From assembly GCA_964058845.1 (NCBI GenBank), contig CAXKVR010000707.1, forward strand, positions 1 to 54,867: a DNA stretch of 54,867 bases. The letters are read 5' to 3'. Shown piece after piece: positions 22,738 to 33,995 of this stretch. Below the pieces are notes generated by a model. That model saw nothing but the letters and a program-made list of their open reading frames with translations, was not told the origin of the DNA and did not search any database. The position numbers and the translations under genes are program-made. Numbering within the stretch: position 1 is the first letter of the stretch; each line of letters begins with the position of its first letter. Source of the stretch: Carex sylvatica (Eukaryota; Streptophyta; Magnoliopsida; Poales; Cyperaceae).

Positions 22738-25700
22738 ATGGCGGCGGTGTTAACTATGCCCGAGATAGAGAGGAAAGCAATCGCTCTTGGAATAGATCTC
22801 TCTACCATAGATTTCAATTCCATCATGCCTCCTGCCGATGATTTCGGTATTAAAAGGTACCCTAATTTTCAACTTGAACAAAAGAAAAATATTTTCCGTT
22901 GTTACTGCTGCATGTTACCAACAGAGCTTGGAACCATCTACTTTGCCTCTCTTTATGGTATTAGTTTATTTGTTTCCTTGGTTGTTGATTGTACAATTTA
23001 AGGATGAAATGTTTCATTTTTTTGTTGTTGTTTTATTCTTTTCTTAAAAATTTCAGTGATGATGAGGACATTTTTCATGAAGAGGAGACGCCAGAATTTG
23101 AGTCTGGTTATGGAAATGTAATCGTGGTAGACAACCTACCTGTTGTATCCCCTGAGAAATTTGCTAAGTTAGAGGGGGTTGTTCGCAAAATCTACAGTCA
23201 GACTGGTGTGATAAAAGAAGGGGGTCTATGGATGCCAGTAAACCCTGATACAAACATGACTCTTGGCTATTGCTTCATTGAATTCAACACTGCTCAGGTC
23301 ACTATTCTTTTAACTAGGGTTCATATTTAGGTATCATAATGCATTGTTGTTAATTTCTTAGGGCTTATTTCATGTATGCCTCTAAGTGACAATATCATGT
23401 AAGCTCCTGCTAAACAAGAAATCACAAATTCCACTTCAGGATCGTGCCCCAGCTTCATGGAAAAAAATGACTCCATAAGATCTTTTACTACAAATGTTTA
23501 TATATACAAGAAAGAATATGATACTGATGGTATTTTGTAGCAAGAAAATATTAGAATAGTTTGGAAGTGGGATGTTGCTGTATTAGAGATCACATCAGAG
23601 TGTGTAATGAAGCATGTACTCTTTTCCAAGGTGATATGGATGATAGTTTGCTGTTTGGTAGGGGCATACATTAAAATATTATTATTATTATCTTTATTTT
23701 CAAGGTCCTCAATTAAGAATCTGAGGAACAAGGGGAAAATAGTAAAAGAAAAATATATTGCATTGTTAATGGTTAATTCAATAGTAATAAAAAAACTTAA
23801 TATTTTGTATTTGAAGAGAATCGAGCCCGATATGCTGTTAATGGTTAATTCAACAGTAATAAAATAGTGCTATGTTGTACTACTCAATATAGTTTTGTAA
23901 AATGTTTGATGGAAGAGGAGTAATATAGCATCAAAGAGTTGTAATATTGTATGGGAATTTCATTTTACACAATAAAATATAAATTAATCTAAACTGAAGG
24001 ATGAGCAAAGCAAGTGTGATGAAAGTAATATACTGAAAAAGACAAAATGACAGATTTTTTTTTCATACGGATTTTTTTCATGCAGAATTTTATTAAAAGT
24101 TGAAACTTTTTTCTTTAGAGATAAAAAAAGACAAAATATATCCTAGAGAAACAGATATATTTTCTCTGCATATTCTCTTTCTATTACTTAAAAAAAACTC
24201 AACAACTTTTGGAATCAATTATAAAATGAAAATAAAGTTGTAATATTCAAGTAGTTGAATTATACATTTTTTTGCTCAACCATAATGTTAGATTAACACC
24301 ACTTAATCAAATAATTATTATAAATAAAAATCAGGAAGAGTTCTATTCCACCCTTTTGACGGAACAACAGAATGTTACTATTCTGGCATTATTCAAAAAT
24401 ATTTGGCAATGTTTTTCAGCAGAATAGCAGATTGCACACTACCAAGCAAGCCCAAACAGTAGCAAGTTGAAGAAAGCACCATCATGTTTTGTTGCAAGCT
24501 ATATTTATTTTAATTGCACAATTTTTCTATCTAATAATTTGATGAACACAACATGACAGGAAGCTAAAGAAGCACAGGAGAAGACTGAAGGGTACAAGTT
24601 GGACAAATCTCATATATTTGCTGTCAATATGTTTGATGATATTGAGAAGTACTTGAATGTCCCTGATGAGTGGACCCCAGCTGAAATTAAACCTTATGAA
24701 CCTGAAGTAAGCCCACCAATTTCTCTTCGCTGACCTCATTTCTATTTTCATCAGACAGCCACATATCTGCTTTCACAACTGACTTCTTATTTGTTTGTTA
24801 AAATTTTGACAGGAAAATTTTCAGCACTGGCTGACTGATGAGAAGGCCAGAGATCAATTTGTAATCCGTGCTGGGACTGTTACTGAGATAGTTTGGAATG
24901 ATGCAAGGCAGGTGCGGCCTGATCCTGTGTATCAGCGCCAGGTATGCTCTCCTTCATCTTATGTGTGTCTTTCTGTTCAATATCTGTTCAACACTTGTAT
25001 CAGCTGTCTGATACTTGTATCAGTGTCTGGTTTGACCAAGGACCTGTCAGGCTGGGAACAGGTTAGATCATCTTGAGCCAGACCAGTTGGGTAAAGAAAA
25101 TAATAAAACCATAAACCAGACCAGCTTCATACCATACAATAGCATCTGTATAATACTTGATAGATTTGTCAAATTATTTTATAATTTATTCTTCTCTTTT
25201 TCATTCTTCCTGAGGGGTGAGGTGATTGGGTAGACCAACTAGGAAGCTTTCAATCTTTCTCTTCTGATATTATATATCAGGGGTACTCATAATGGGGTTT
25301 TCGTATATTTATTTGTTTATTATTTTTATTTTTTTACTACTTTTTTTACAGTATTGGACAGATGGTTTTGTACAATGGTCGCCTCTGGGAACATATTTGG
25401 CAACAGTTCACAGACAAGGTGCTGCTGTCTGGGGTGGGAAAAGTACTTTTAACCGGATCCATAGGTTTCCTCATAACCAGGTTTGTGTTTTTCTGCGTGA
25501 ATGCATGTGTGTCTGAGTGGGAGGGAGAGAAGGAGGGTGTCTTTGTGTTCTGTTAATAGTAAGGATTTTTGCTCCAGTACTTGTATCATTATAGGTTGTA
25601 CGTGATCATGTTGGGTAGACTTGTTTGAATAAATTAGCTGTCATGCAGAGCCTAGGGAAGAATTTACAATTAAAATTAGATTTTAGGCCTCAATTACCTC

Positions 25701-28700
25701 TCAATGCAACACCACATATTGGTCGAGTTTTCCATGGTCGTTTTAAATTTCTATGGTATTGGTAAGGCTGCACTAGTACTGGAACAGCTTGTGGGGGTTA
25801 ATCTGTTGAGTTACTGCTTAATTTAAGGCCAATTCAAGTGGAAAACTAAAGCAGAGACAAAAGAATGAAAATAAGGAAAAGGGAAACAACAAAGAGTTCT
25901 AATCTCTCATGTAGTCATACCACAAAGTGGCCTTGGAGGATTTAGATTATATTTGCAGTGAAAAACTTGATAAATCTTCCTGAAATTTTGATTATTTTAA
26001 CAGGTAAAACACATTGATTTTTCCCCTGGTGAAAGGTATCTTGTAACATATAGCAGCCAGGAGCCCAGCATCCCTCGTGACACTCACGTAAGAAACATAT
26101 CTCAGTTACAAACTAATTGTGTCATATTTTTTGTCTGTCCTATGCTGTTGTAATTTTTTTTATTGTGTAAATTTTAGAGGATTGTGCTGAATATTTTTGA
26201 TCTGAGGAGTGGAAAGCTAATGCGTGTTTTCAAAGGAAGTCTTGATGATTTCACAACTGGAGGCAGTGTTGGTCTGTCTGGTATTTCGTGGCCTATTTTC
26301 AAGTAAGAAATACCAATATTAACCTTTTGTTAAACCAAATCTGGCAAACTTGTCGAGTACAGAATGAATCTGATAAGAGAACAGGACCTTTATAAGAAAC
26401 ATCCAATTGCTCAGTTGTTTTTGTATTGAGTAGGAAAGAAGAGTTTTGTTCCCATTTTTTCTGTTTTCAATCTTTTTGTTATGTTTATGTAGGTGGAGTG
26501 GTGGGAAAGAGGACAAATATTTTGCTAGGATAGGGAAGAATGCGATTTATGTGTACGAAACTGAGACATTTATTCTCGTGGATAAGAAGTCATACAAGGT
26601 GGACAATGTGGTTGACTTCAGTTGGTCCCCCACTGACCCGATAATCTCTCTTTTTGTCCCAGAATTAGGTGGAGGCAATCAACCTGCCAGGGTAAATTAT
26701 GATTTGAGATCTCTTGATTTTGCTATGGTTTTAAGTGTTATTTTCTTTTCTTGTACTGCTGGTGCCACTTGGCTATCTCATGTAGGGCAAGGGTATATTG
26801 AAAGCACATTAATTTGACATCCATGGCAACCGACTGAATTGTTTAAAAATTTAATGAAAATTGTAGATATGTTATCTATAGTTTGGATAAATTGTATCAA
26901 ACTTGGTGAAATTTGAGAATGTTTGGTCACTGATCAAGTGTTGATAAACTGAAGTACTGAACCCTTAATTTTTTCAAACCTCTTGATGGACAACCAATCA
27001 ATTTTCAAGTTCCACCAAATTCGATACACAACCACTCTAAACTACTGGGAACATATCTAGAATTTACTATTTTTTTTGTAACTGTTTTGTTGGTTGTTAA
27101 ATAAGATTGATAACATTTTTCATCTCATAGTTCTGTTATCTATGGAGTCCGGTCCTTGTCACGTTTGTTGTGTTCTGTAGGTAATGTCACTCTCTGGATT
27201 TATGCATGGTATGCCATGCTCATGCTGATAGAAGTTGATCAATCATAAATAATGTGTTTTTTTTGTTGTTCAAAATTAACATCCTTCATTATTTTCTTAA
27301 AATATGTTGTCCATAAAACAGGTTAGCCTGGTTCAAATGCCTGGGAAAGAGGAGCTTCGTCAGAAGAACCTTTTCTCTGTGAGTGACTGCAAGATGTACT
27401 GGCAGAGCAATGGAGAGTACCTGGCAGTTAAGGTGGACCGATACACCAAAACAAAGAAATCAACTTACACAGGATTTGAGCTCTTCCGCATCAAGGAGCG
27501 TGATATTCCGATTGAGGTGCTGGAGCTAGACAACAAGAATGACAAAATCATTGCTTTTGCTTGGGAGCCGAGAGGCCACATATTTGCTGTTATCCATGGA
27601 GACGGGCCTCGTCCTGATGTATCTTTTTACTCCATGAAGACCGGTGGTATTACCACCCGCGTGTCCAAGCTCACTACTCTGAAGGCTAAGCAGGTGATCA
27701 TAATTTATATTCAAACTTGATTAAATTTTTATTTTGGCTAAAGTGCCTCACAAGGCAGATGGGAAAGGTAGTTTCAACTTGAATATGTGGGTTGATCTAT
27801 ATTTTTTGATTCAAATCTTGGTTCTCAAGTTAAAAGTCTATTGATTGAAAAGTTGAATTGGATCTTAATCAATTTTTATTGAATATAATTTTAAAATGAA
27901 GATTAATTGAAATTAGAATTTAATCAATCTTGTTTCTTTGATTGGCATTATATGATGCTTTGGGTATTAAATTTGGGAGCCAAGCAAGCACAATTAATAT
28001 TTAGTTCTATAATAATAATAATAACAAAAACAATGACGCTGATCAACTGGTGATACTGCTCCAAATTCCGATTTTAGAGTTCCAGACTGCTCCATGTAAT
28101 CTATATATTAAGTCTTAAGTTTTGGTTGAAGCCAAATTTTATGGTTTTTTTTTTTATTCATTGGATAAGAGAAAAATCATCGACTTTGAATTCTGGACTT
28201 TCCAATGGCACCACTTCCTCCCAATTCATAAACTAGTAGAAAATCTAAAAGAAATATAAGATTTGGTTTCTAACAAGAATTTAATATATAGGTCTTATTT
28301 GAGAGGTTTTCAGCTGATTATAATTCTGAAATTTGAATTTGGCCATAGAACTGGTCGATCGGTGCTATGCATAGCAGTGCAGCCTAAAACCCTATTATTA
28401 TCATTATTATTAATATTTCACTATAGAAAGTTTTGTTTACTTCAATATTTTTCAAGTCATCTGAAGCTGACTGGATTTTGAAACCCTAATTGCTACGACA
28501 GGCAAACGCACTGTACTGGTCTCCATCAGGCCGGTATATAATTCTAGCAGGGCTGAAGGGATTTAATGGCCAGCTTGAGTTTTACAATGTGGATGAACTC
28601 GAGACAATGTCGACAGGGGAACACTTCATGTGTACAGACATTGAGTGGGACCCGACTGGCAGGTGCATTATTTTCAAAGCTCTTAATTTATATATATATA

Positions 28701-29600
28701 TATATATTTTGTTTTTGGTTACCAGCACTATACTGGTCAATTCTGGTCATGGTATTTGATGACATGTGAAGGGACAGGTACCCATTGGAACCTGCTTTTC
28801 CTTTGCCCTTTTTTGGTACTTTTTTTTGGAAGGAATACATCGGTACCTTATTCTTAGGTTTCTTTGTACTTGATTGCTAATTCAAAGCCAGGTTCCTTTC
28901 CTTTGACAGCAACCATGTATCCATCAAAGCACTTGTACCGAGCCAGCTGTGTGTGTTGTGAGCCTGGACCGTTTGGCGTGCCCTGTTAGTACTACTTCAT
29001 TGGTTAATCAGTTGGTTATTTATTACTAGCCTTGTGCCATATTATTTGGATGTAGGTATGTTGCCACCGCTGCTACAGCGGTGAATGAAATGGAAAACGG
29101 TTTTCACATTTGGTCGTTCAATGGCAAGCTTCTCTACAGGATTCCCAAGGATCATTTCTTCCAGGTATTCTGAATAACCAACTACAACTGTGTGCGCCAC
29201 AGTGCCTTTAATTTGCTCTTAATTATATATAACAAACACATGCATGCAGTTTCAATGGAGACCACGACCACCTTCTCTACTAAGTCCCGAAAAAGAAGAA
29301 GAGATCAGCCGTAATCTGCGCAAATACAGCAAGAAATACGAGGCGGAGGACCAGGATGTCTCATTGGCACTGAGCGAACAAGACAGGAAGAAGCGCCGTG
29401 CCATTCAGGAAGAGTGGGAGAGTTGGACAGCTTGTTGGAAGCAATACTATGAGGAAGAGCGGGAAATAAGGTTGCAACTCAGGGATGGTGAACCCAGTGA
29501 TGATGAGGGAAGCCAGGAGGAGTACGAGGCCAAAGAGGTTGAGGTAGAGGAGGTCCTTGATGTCCGTGAAGAGATCGTCAGTTTTGACCAGGACCAGTAA
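22738..29600 (+). CDS. EIF3B: Translation initiation factor eIF3 subunit b, 12 exons
   Basis: Exons: 22738-22856, 23057-23297, 24560-24706, 24813-24941, 25352-25480, 26004-26087, 26178-26302, 26493-26691, 27322-27693, 28502-28662, 29056-29164, 29250-29600. They join into 721 residues (about 712 in Arabidopsis), with all borders GT-AG. An acidic N-terminus ([10 protein letters not shown]) precedes an RRM at about residues 60-145, with RNP2-like VIVVDNL (61-67) and RNP1-like LGYCFIEF (109-116). A WD40-type propeller spans about 170-640, with blocks such as [35 protein letters not shown] and [15 protein letters not shown]. The C-terminal helix contains [19 protein letters not shown], the eIF3i/eIF3g-binding type, and an acidic tail. 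eIF3b is the scaffold of eIF3 in the 43S pre-initiation complex in the cytoplasm. Intron 10 contains a short (TA)n run near 28690. Confidence 0.97.
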
Positions 29601-30891
29601 CTAGTAAAATGTTTCTTTTCACCTTTCCACCTTAATTGGGGATTTTGTTTAGGTCATTTGCAACCACGTAGGGAGGTAAGCATGCTATTACTCTCGTCTC
29701 TTGAAATTTTGATGTTGACGTGCAACTTCACTTGGGTTTTTTGCTCTAGTAACCTGCTATGGAGTGTATGTCAATTAGCATGCTTTTGCCCTGTTTTTTC
29801 TCTTGCAATTTTCTTTCAGTTAGAAAGTATGTTGAACTTTTGCTTTATTGCTAAGATTTTGTATCATTTTCCAGAGGTCTTTAATCATAGTTAGTTTTGA
29901 CTGTTTCGGTTGTGATAAATTTTGGAAGATATATGTGATGTTCTGATGACTAGGATCCAAAGATAAATTAAGATTCAACTGTACCACTATGGCGTTGGAT
30001 CATAGTGGTAAATTATGTAGGATCCAAAGGTAAATTAACAATGCAAACAAAACCTTACACTACAAGTAACTGACGTACCAGTCCTTAATCAAACCATATA
30101 TGTCCTACATGAAGCATTCAAAATTTCAAATGATTACATACTAAACTGTGCAAAATCCTGCAAATTATATTAATTACGAAAAGGCGTTATGTCAATCTAA
30201 AAGGCGTTATATCAATCTACAAATCTAACCAGTTAACTAATTACTAGAAGCGTATGAAGAAGGCTTTTTGAAAAAATAAATTAGAAGAATATTTTTTGTA
30301 AAAATATTAGAAGAAAAATTACAAGTACTGGATATCTCCTTTTAAAATTTTCATTAATTAAATAAAATATTAAATTATTGAATGAGGATGGAAGAAAGAA
30401 AATTTCCCTAAAATTTAAAATCCCAAGCATCTACTCTTTAATTATTCCTCTGCTAAAAATGAAACCCAATTTCGAATGGTGGGTCCAAATTGTTTTTCAT
30501 CTTTCTTTTATGACAGAGCCACTCAGATGAAGAGCATTGATTCGCTATCGCTGGTTTCTAAGAATATTAATTAAATGAAAAGGTGTTAATTTGTATTCTT
30601 TTATTCACTTCTCATTATCTCATAAAAAAATTCAAAAAAAAGTTTCATCTATTTTAGTGTTCATATCATCAAATCAACATGCTAATGTTATCATGATATC
30701 AACTTTAATCCGCTTTTTAATTGAATGTCAATCTTGGAAACAATTGGATAAAATAAAAAATAAAAACATGTACCAAAATGAAAAAAAATATATGATATTT
30801 TAAGGACCATTTTTTTTAATATAGGCGGGACCCGCCACTATAAACTAGGTTCAACTTTTCTTTTTTCTATATATTTCAGTAGGTTTAACCT
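29601..30891. other. eIF3b 3' flank and gene-free spacer
   Basis: The first ~350 bp are T-rich and probably contain the eIF3b 3' UTR. Beyond that there is AT-rich sequence with a duplicated AGGATCCAAAGRTAAATTAA (about 29953 and 30020) and a near-tandem AAAGGCGTTATRTCAATCTA (about 30179 and 30200). No gene is supported. Confidence 0.5.
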
Positions 30892-30899
30892 GTCCTAGG

Positions 30900-31532
30900 T
30901 AGAGGTTTGCTTATACCCGACCCGGGCGGACCCGGACCCGACCCGTCCGTGTCCGGTACCCGGGGTATCCGTGCCCGAGCCCGGGTATGGGTCGGGTAAA
31001 CGGGTACACGGGTACGGGTATAAAACGGGTAGGGTACGGTTATTTGGATCAAAACCCGAGCAAACCCGGTCCGATTTACGCCCAACCCGACCCGACCCGA
31101 CCCGACCTGACCGACCCGTACCCGTACCTGACCTGTACCTGACCCGTACCCGACTCGAACCATACCCGTACCCGTTAAAAAATTCAAAAAAATTCAAAAA
31201 AATTCAAAAAAATTCAAAAAAATTCAAAAAAAATTCAAAAAATTCAAATTTTTTTGAAATTTCGAATTTGCCGCCGAAAACATAACAGAAAAAAATAATA
31301 ATAAAAAATAATAAAAAATAAACGGACCGGGTAACCTACTTGGACCGCCCTACCCGTGCCGGGTACCACGGGCACGGATATAACTCGGGTAGGGTACGGG
31401 TTTTAAAAAAAATATCCGAGCAAACCCGGCCCGAGATACCCGTATACCCGGGATACCTGTACCCGACCCATACCCGTGCCCGACCCCGGGTATACCCGGA
31501 CCGCCCGTACCCGACCCGACAGCAAACCCCTA
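30900..31532. mobile_element. hAT-type non-autonomous element rich in CCCGTA repeats
   Basis: The ends are TAGAGGTTTGCT and AGCAAACCCCTA, an inverted pair with one mismatch. They are flanked by a perfect 8-bp duplication GTCCTAGG at 30892-30899 and 31533-31540. The 8-bp duplication and TA-G-rich termini are diagnostic of the hAT superfamily. The 633-bp interior is built largely of degenerate CCCGACCCG and GGGTACGGG words on both strands, around an AT-rich centre. It has no transposase. The long open frames across it encode only Arg/Gly/Pro-rich low-complexity strings and are not genes. Confidence 0.88.
31181..31249. repeat. 10-bp minisatellite (AATTCAAAAA)n
   Basis: About seven near-perfect copies of AATTCAAAAA lie in the centre of the hAT-type element, followed by an inverted AATTTTTTTGAA. 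Confidence 0.85.
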
Positions 31533-31897
31533 GTCCTAGGTAGCAATATTTAAATGTTCATTGATAATTACAAGGACAGATTTTATTTTTATTTTTTTAA
31601 TTTTTGACCGAAATAGTGGGTTAGTGACCAACATAAATCAAAGTCCTGTAATAACAGTGACCAGTAACATTGTTACTGAAAATGGCTCAAATTGGCATTT
31701 GCTTCACATTTTCCGAGAAAAAAATTAAGTAGATTGATGCAATCAATAAATTGAGGAAAATGAAATTAAGATAAGAAAGGCGATGTTATAATTTCAGCAA
31801 ATAAAGTACATAATTAGAAACACAACAATTCCTTAAAAGAAAAAACACACACACAGAACAAACATGCACGACTAGCTTCAAAAAAGCATCTCATGAT

Positions 31898-32101
31898 CTA
31901 ATTCCTAGCACGGTTATTTCTAAAGTAATTCCGAGGGTTAGCCTCAAAGCTTGCTCTTGGCATGCGGGCCCCACCTCTCCCCGGGGCTTTCATCATCCTC
32001 CCGGAACCACAGTTCCGGCCTGTGCAACCACAACAAAGAACCAAACAAGCAACCAGTGCGACTAGGAGGACGACGGCAAGTGCTATGTGCACCCAGACCA
32101 T
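31898..32101 (-). CDS. Small membrane-anchored or secreted peptide, 67 aa
   Basis: A single-exon frame of 67 residues. Residues 5-22 (HIALAVVLLVALVACLVL) are strongly hydrophobic, fitting a signal-anchor or transmembrane helix, and are followed by CCGCTGRNCGSG with four Cys. The polar basic C-terminus includes MKAPGRGGARMPRASFEANP and YFRNNR. The leader upstream of the ATG is CT-rich, and a TATA-like CATATAATC sits ~115 bp upstream, so the gene has normal plant architecture. GC content is higher than in the surrounding DNA. Gene-like composition, a coherent protein and an upstream TATA support a real gene. I cannot name the family with certainty. The layout (short hydrophobic N-terminus plus conserved-looking basic C-terminal motif) resembles plant small secreted or signalling peptides, but that role is inference. 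It lies between two hAT-type elements. Confidence 0.6.
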   Translation of the reverse strand: MVWVHIALAVVLLVALVACLVLCCGCTGRNCGSGRMMKAPGRGGARMPRASFEANPRNYFRNNRARN

Positions 32102-32216
32102 CTCCGATCCGATTGTTGAATTTTTCGGAGAAATAGGGGAAGGTGGTGGTAATGAAGTGGATGAGGTATGAGGAGAGTTAGTTTCTCTTGAAGAAATTCA
32201 AGAATGTTTGGTTTGA

Positions 32217-32225
32217 GATTATATG
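32217..32225 (-). promoter_or_regulatory. TATA-like box of the 67-aa peptide gene
   Basis: CATATAATC on the minus strand, about 115 bp upstream of the ATG and followed by a CT-rich leader. Inferred from position. Confidence 0.4.
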
Positions 32226-32689
32226 TAGTGTAAGTAGGATCATTTCGAGTAAATTATAAGAATGGGTCCTTACAAATTATAATATTATCTTTTTTTCATT
32301 GTGGTACATGTGTTTTTGTTAATTTTATCCTGCTGTTTCCCAGACTGACAATCGTTTAAAAAGCGGATTGAAGTCATAATTATATAATGATAATATTAGC
32401 ATGTCAATTTAAAAATCATTTGACCAAGTAAAGCAATGTTTTATTAATTAACTTATTCAAATATTAAAAAAAAAATGATGGATAATTTAACCACTATCAT
32501 ATATGATAGCATGTTTCACAAATTTTTTATATCTAGCCTATATATTTAGATGATAAATTGATAGCATGCTTTTTGTGAAATAATAACAGAAGGAAGGTGT
32601 AAAATTGAATAAAAGAAGGTGCAATTTAAATATATTCTTCGGAGTTAACTAATATTCTTAGAAGGCTAGCGGGTCAAATGCTCTTCAGC

Positions 32690-33553
32690 TAGGGGTGAAA
32701 ACGGAGCGGATACGGAGCGGATAATGCTGATACCATATCCGCATTTGTCGGATAATGAGCGGATACGAATACGGATACGGATAGTAAACGGATATCAAAA
32801 TTTAAAATTAAATCCGTCTTAAACGAATACGGATACGGAACGGATAGTCTACGGATACAGATTCGAATACGGATATAAAACAAATAATGGTCGGATAATT
32901 AAAATATATTAACTTTTAAGATACAAATATTAATTAAAAAATTAAATATACAAAATTCATCTATTTAAGTTAATTTTATTATATTTTTAATGTGATAATT
33001 ATTGACTATCTTGAAAAAAATAACTATACATCTATTTAAAATTACAAGTTAAATTACAAATAATCATCTAATATCTTTTATTTTTGAAAAAGTGAGTTAA
33101 TTTAACGTTGGCCCCACAAAGCAACCTATTCAGTGATCACAAGAAAAGTAAACAAGCGGACATCCGGATGGACCCCACCTGCGAATGAAATAAATTAATC
33201 CAAGCATCGCATATAGCTTTGTCCGACATATACGGAAGCTTAATCCCACAAGCCAATTATATAATTCAAAGAGCAGTATATAACTTCTCTGATGGCGAAC
33301 TGCCTTAATTTTTGGAGCGTGCAGAGCGTAGTTCCACGAAAATTACTTGTCGCAATGGTGCGGATAATGCGGATATCCGCTCTGTTTATAGCTTAAGAAA
33401 ATTATCCGTTTTCGTGTCCGAGTCACTTTACTATATTGAATATATATTCGGATCTGAATCCGTCAATTATCCGCTCCATTTAAAACGAATACGGATAGTA
33501 ACCGGATTCAGAACGGATCCGGAATGGATAATTCGGCTCCGTTTTCACCCCTA
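32690..33553. mobile_element. hAT-type non-autonomous element (GGATACGGA-rich)
   Basis: TAGGGGTGAAAACGGAGC at the left end is mirrored at the right end (GCTCCGTTTTCACCCCTA). They are flanked by a perfect 8-bp duplication TCTTCAGC at 32682-32689 and 33554-33561. TAGGGGTG-type ends plus 8-bp duplications identify hAT. The subterminal regions carry many GCGGATA / GGATACGGA words on both strands, typical of hAT transposase-binding arrays. The interior has no transposase frame. The element is 864 bp. Confidence 0.9.
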
Positions 33554-33561
33554 TCTTCAGC

Positions 33562-33986
33562 TGAGTTGCCGTCTCGGAAAAAAAATAATAATAAACAAAC
33601 AAGCAGGACCCAGGCCATAGGAATTTTTTTATCTATAAAAAAAATAAAAATTATTAAATCTACATAAATAAAAAGAGTGTTTCATTTTGAACGAAAATAA
33701 AAAGATCTGATTTATTGAGTTCAATCAAAAATATATAGATCTGATTCAATGATTCAGATCAAAATATTATACTTTTATGGGATTATCTGTGGACCAGAAC
33801 TTGATTCTTCTCTAATCGGATGATTCAGATCCAAACTAAAAAAAAAAAAACTTTAATATGAATCATTAAGTCTGATCCATAATATTTGAATTGAACTCAA
33901 TTAACCAATTATTTATATATTTATTGAAAACGGAACAATATTTATATTCCCTTATGCCTGATTTTAATAATTTTGGCGGATAAAAA
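33562..33986. other. Short AT-rich spacer
   Basis: AT-rich sequence with repeated TTCARATC/GATCTGATT words. Nothing recognisable was found. Confidence 0.5.
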
Positions 33987-33995
33987 AAATTCCAA

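Noticed and set aside
30885..31285. Overlapping open frames of ~100 codons, rich in Arg, Gly, Pro and Tyr
   Set aside because: They are produced by the CCCGTA-type repeats of the hAT-type element on both strands and have no protein-like complexity.
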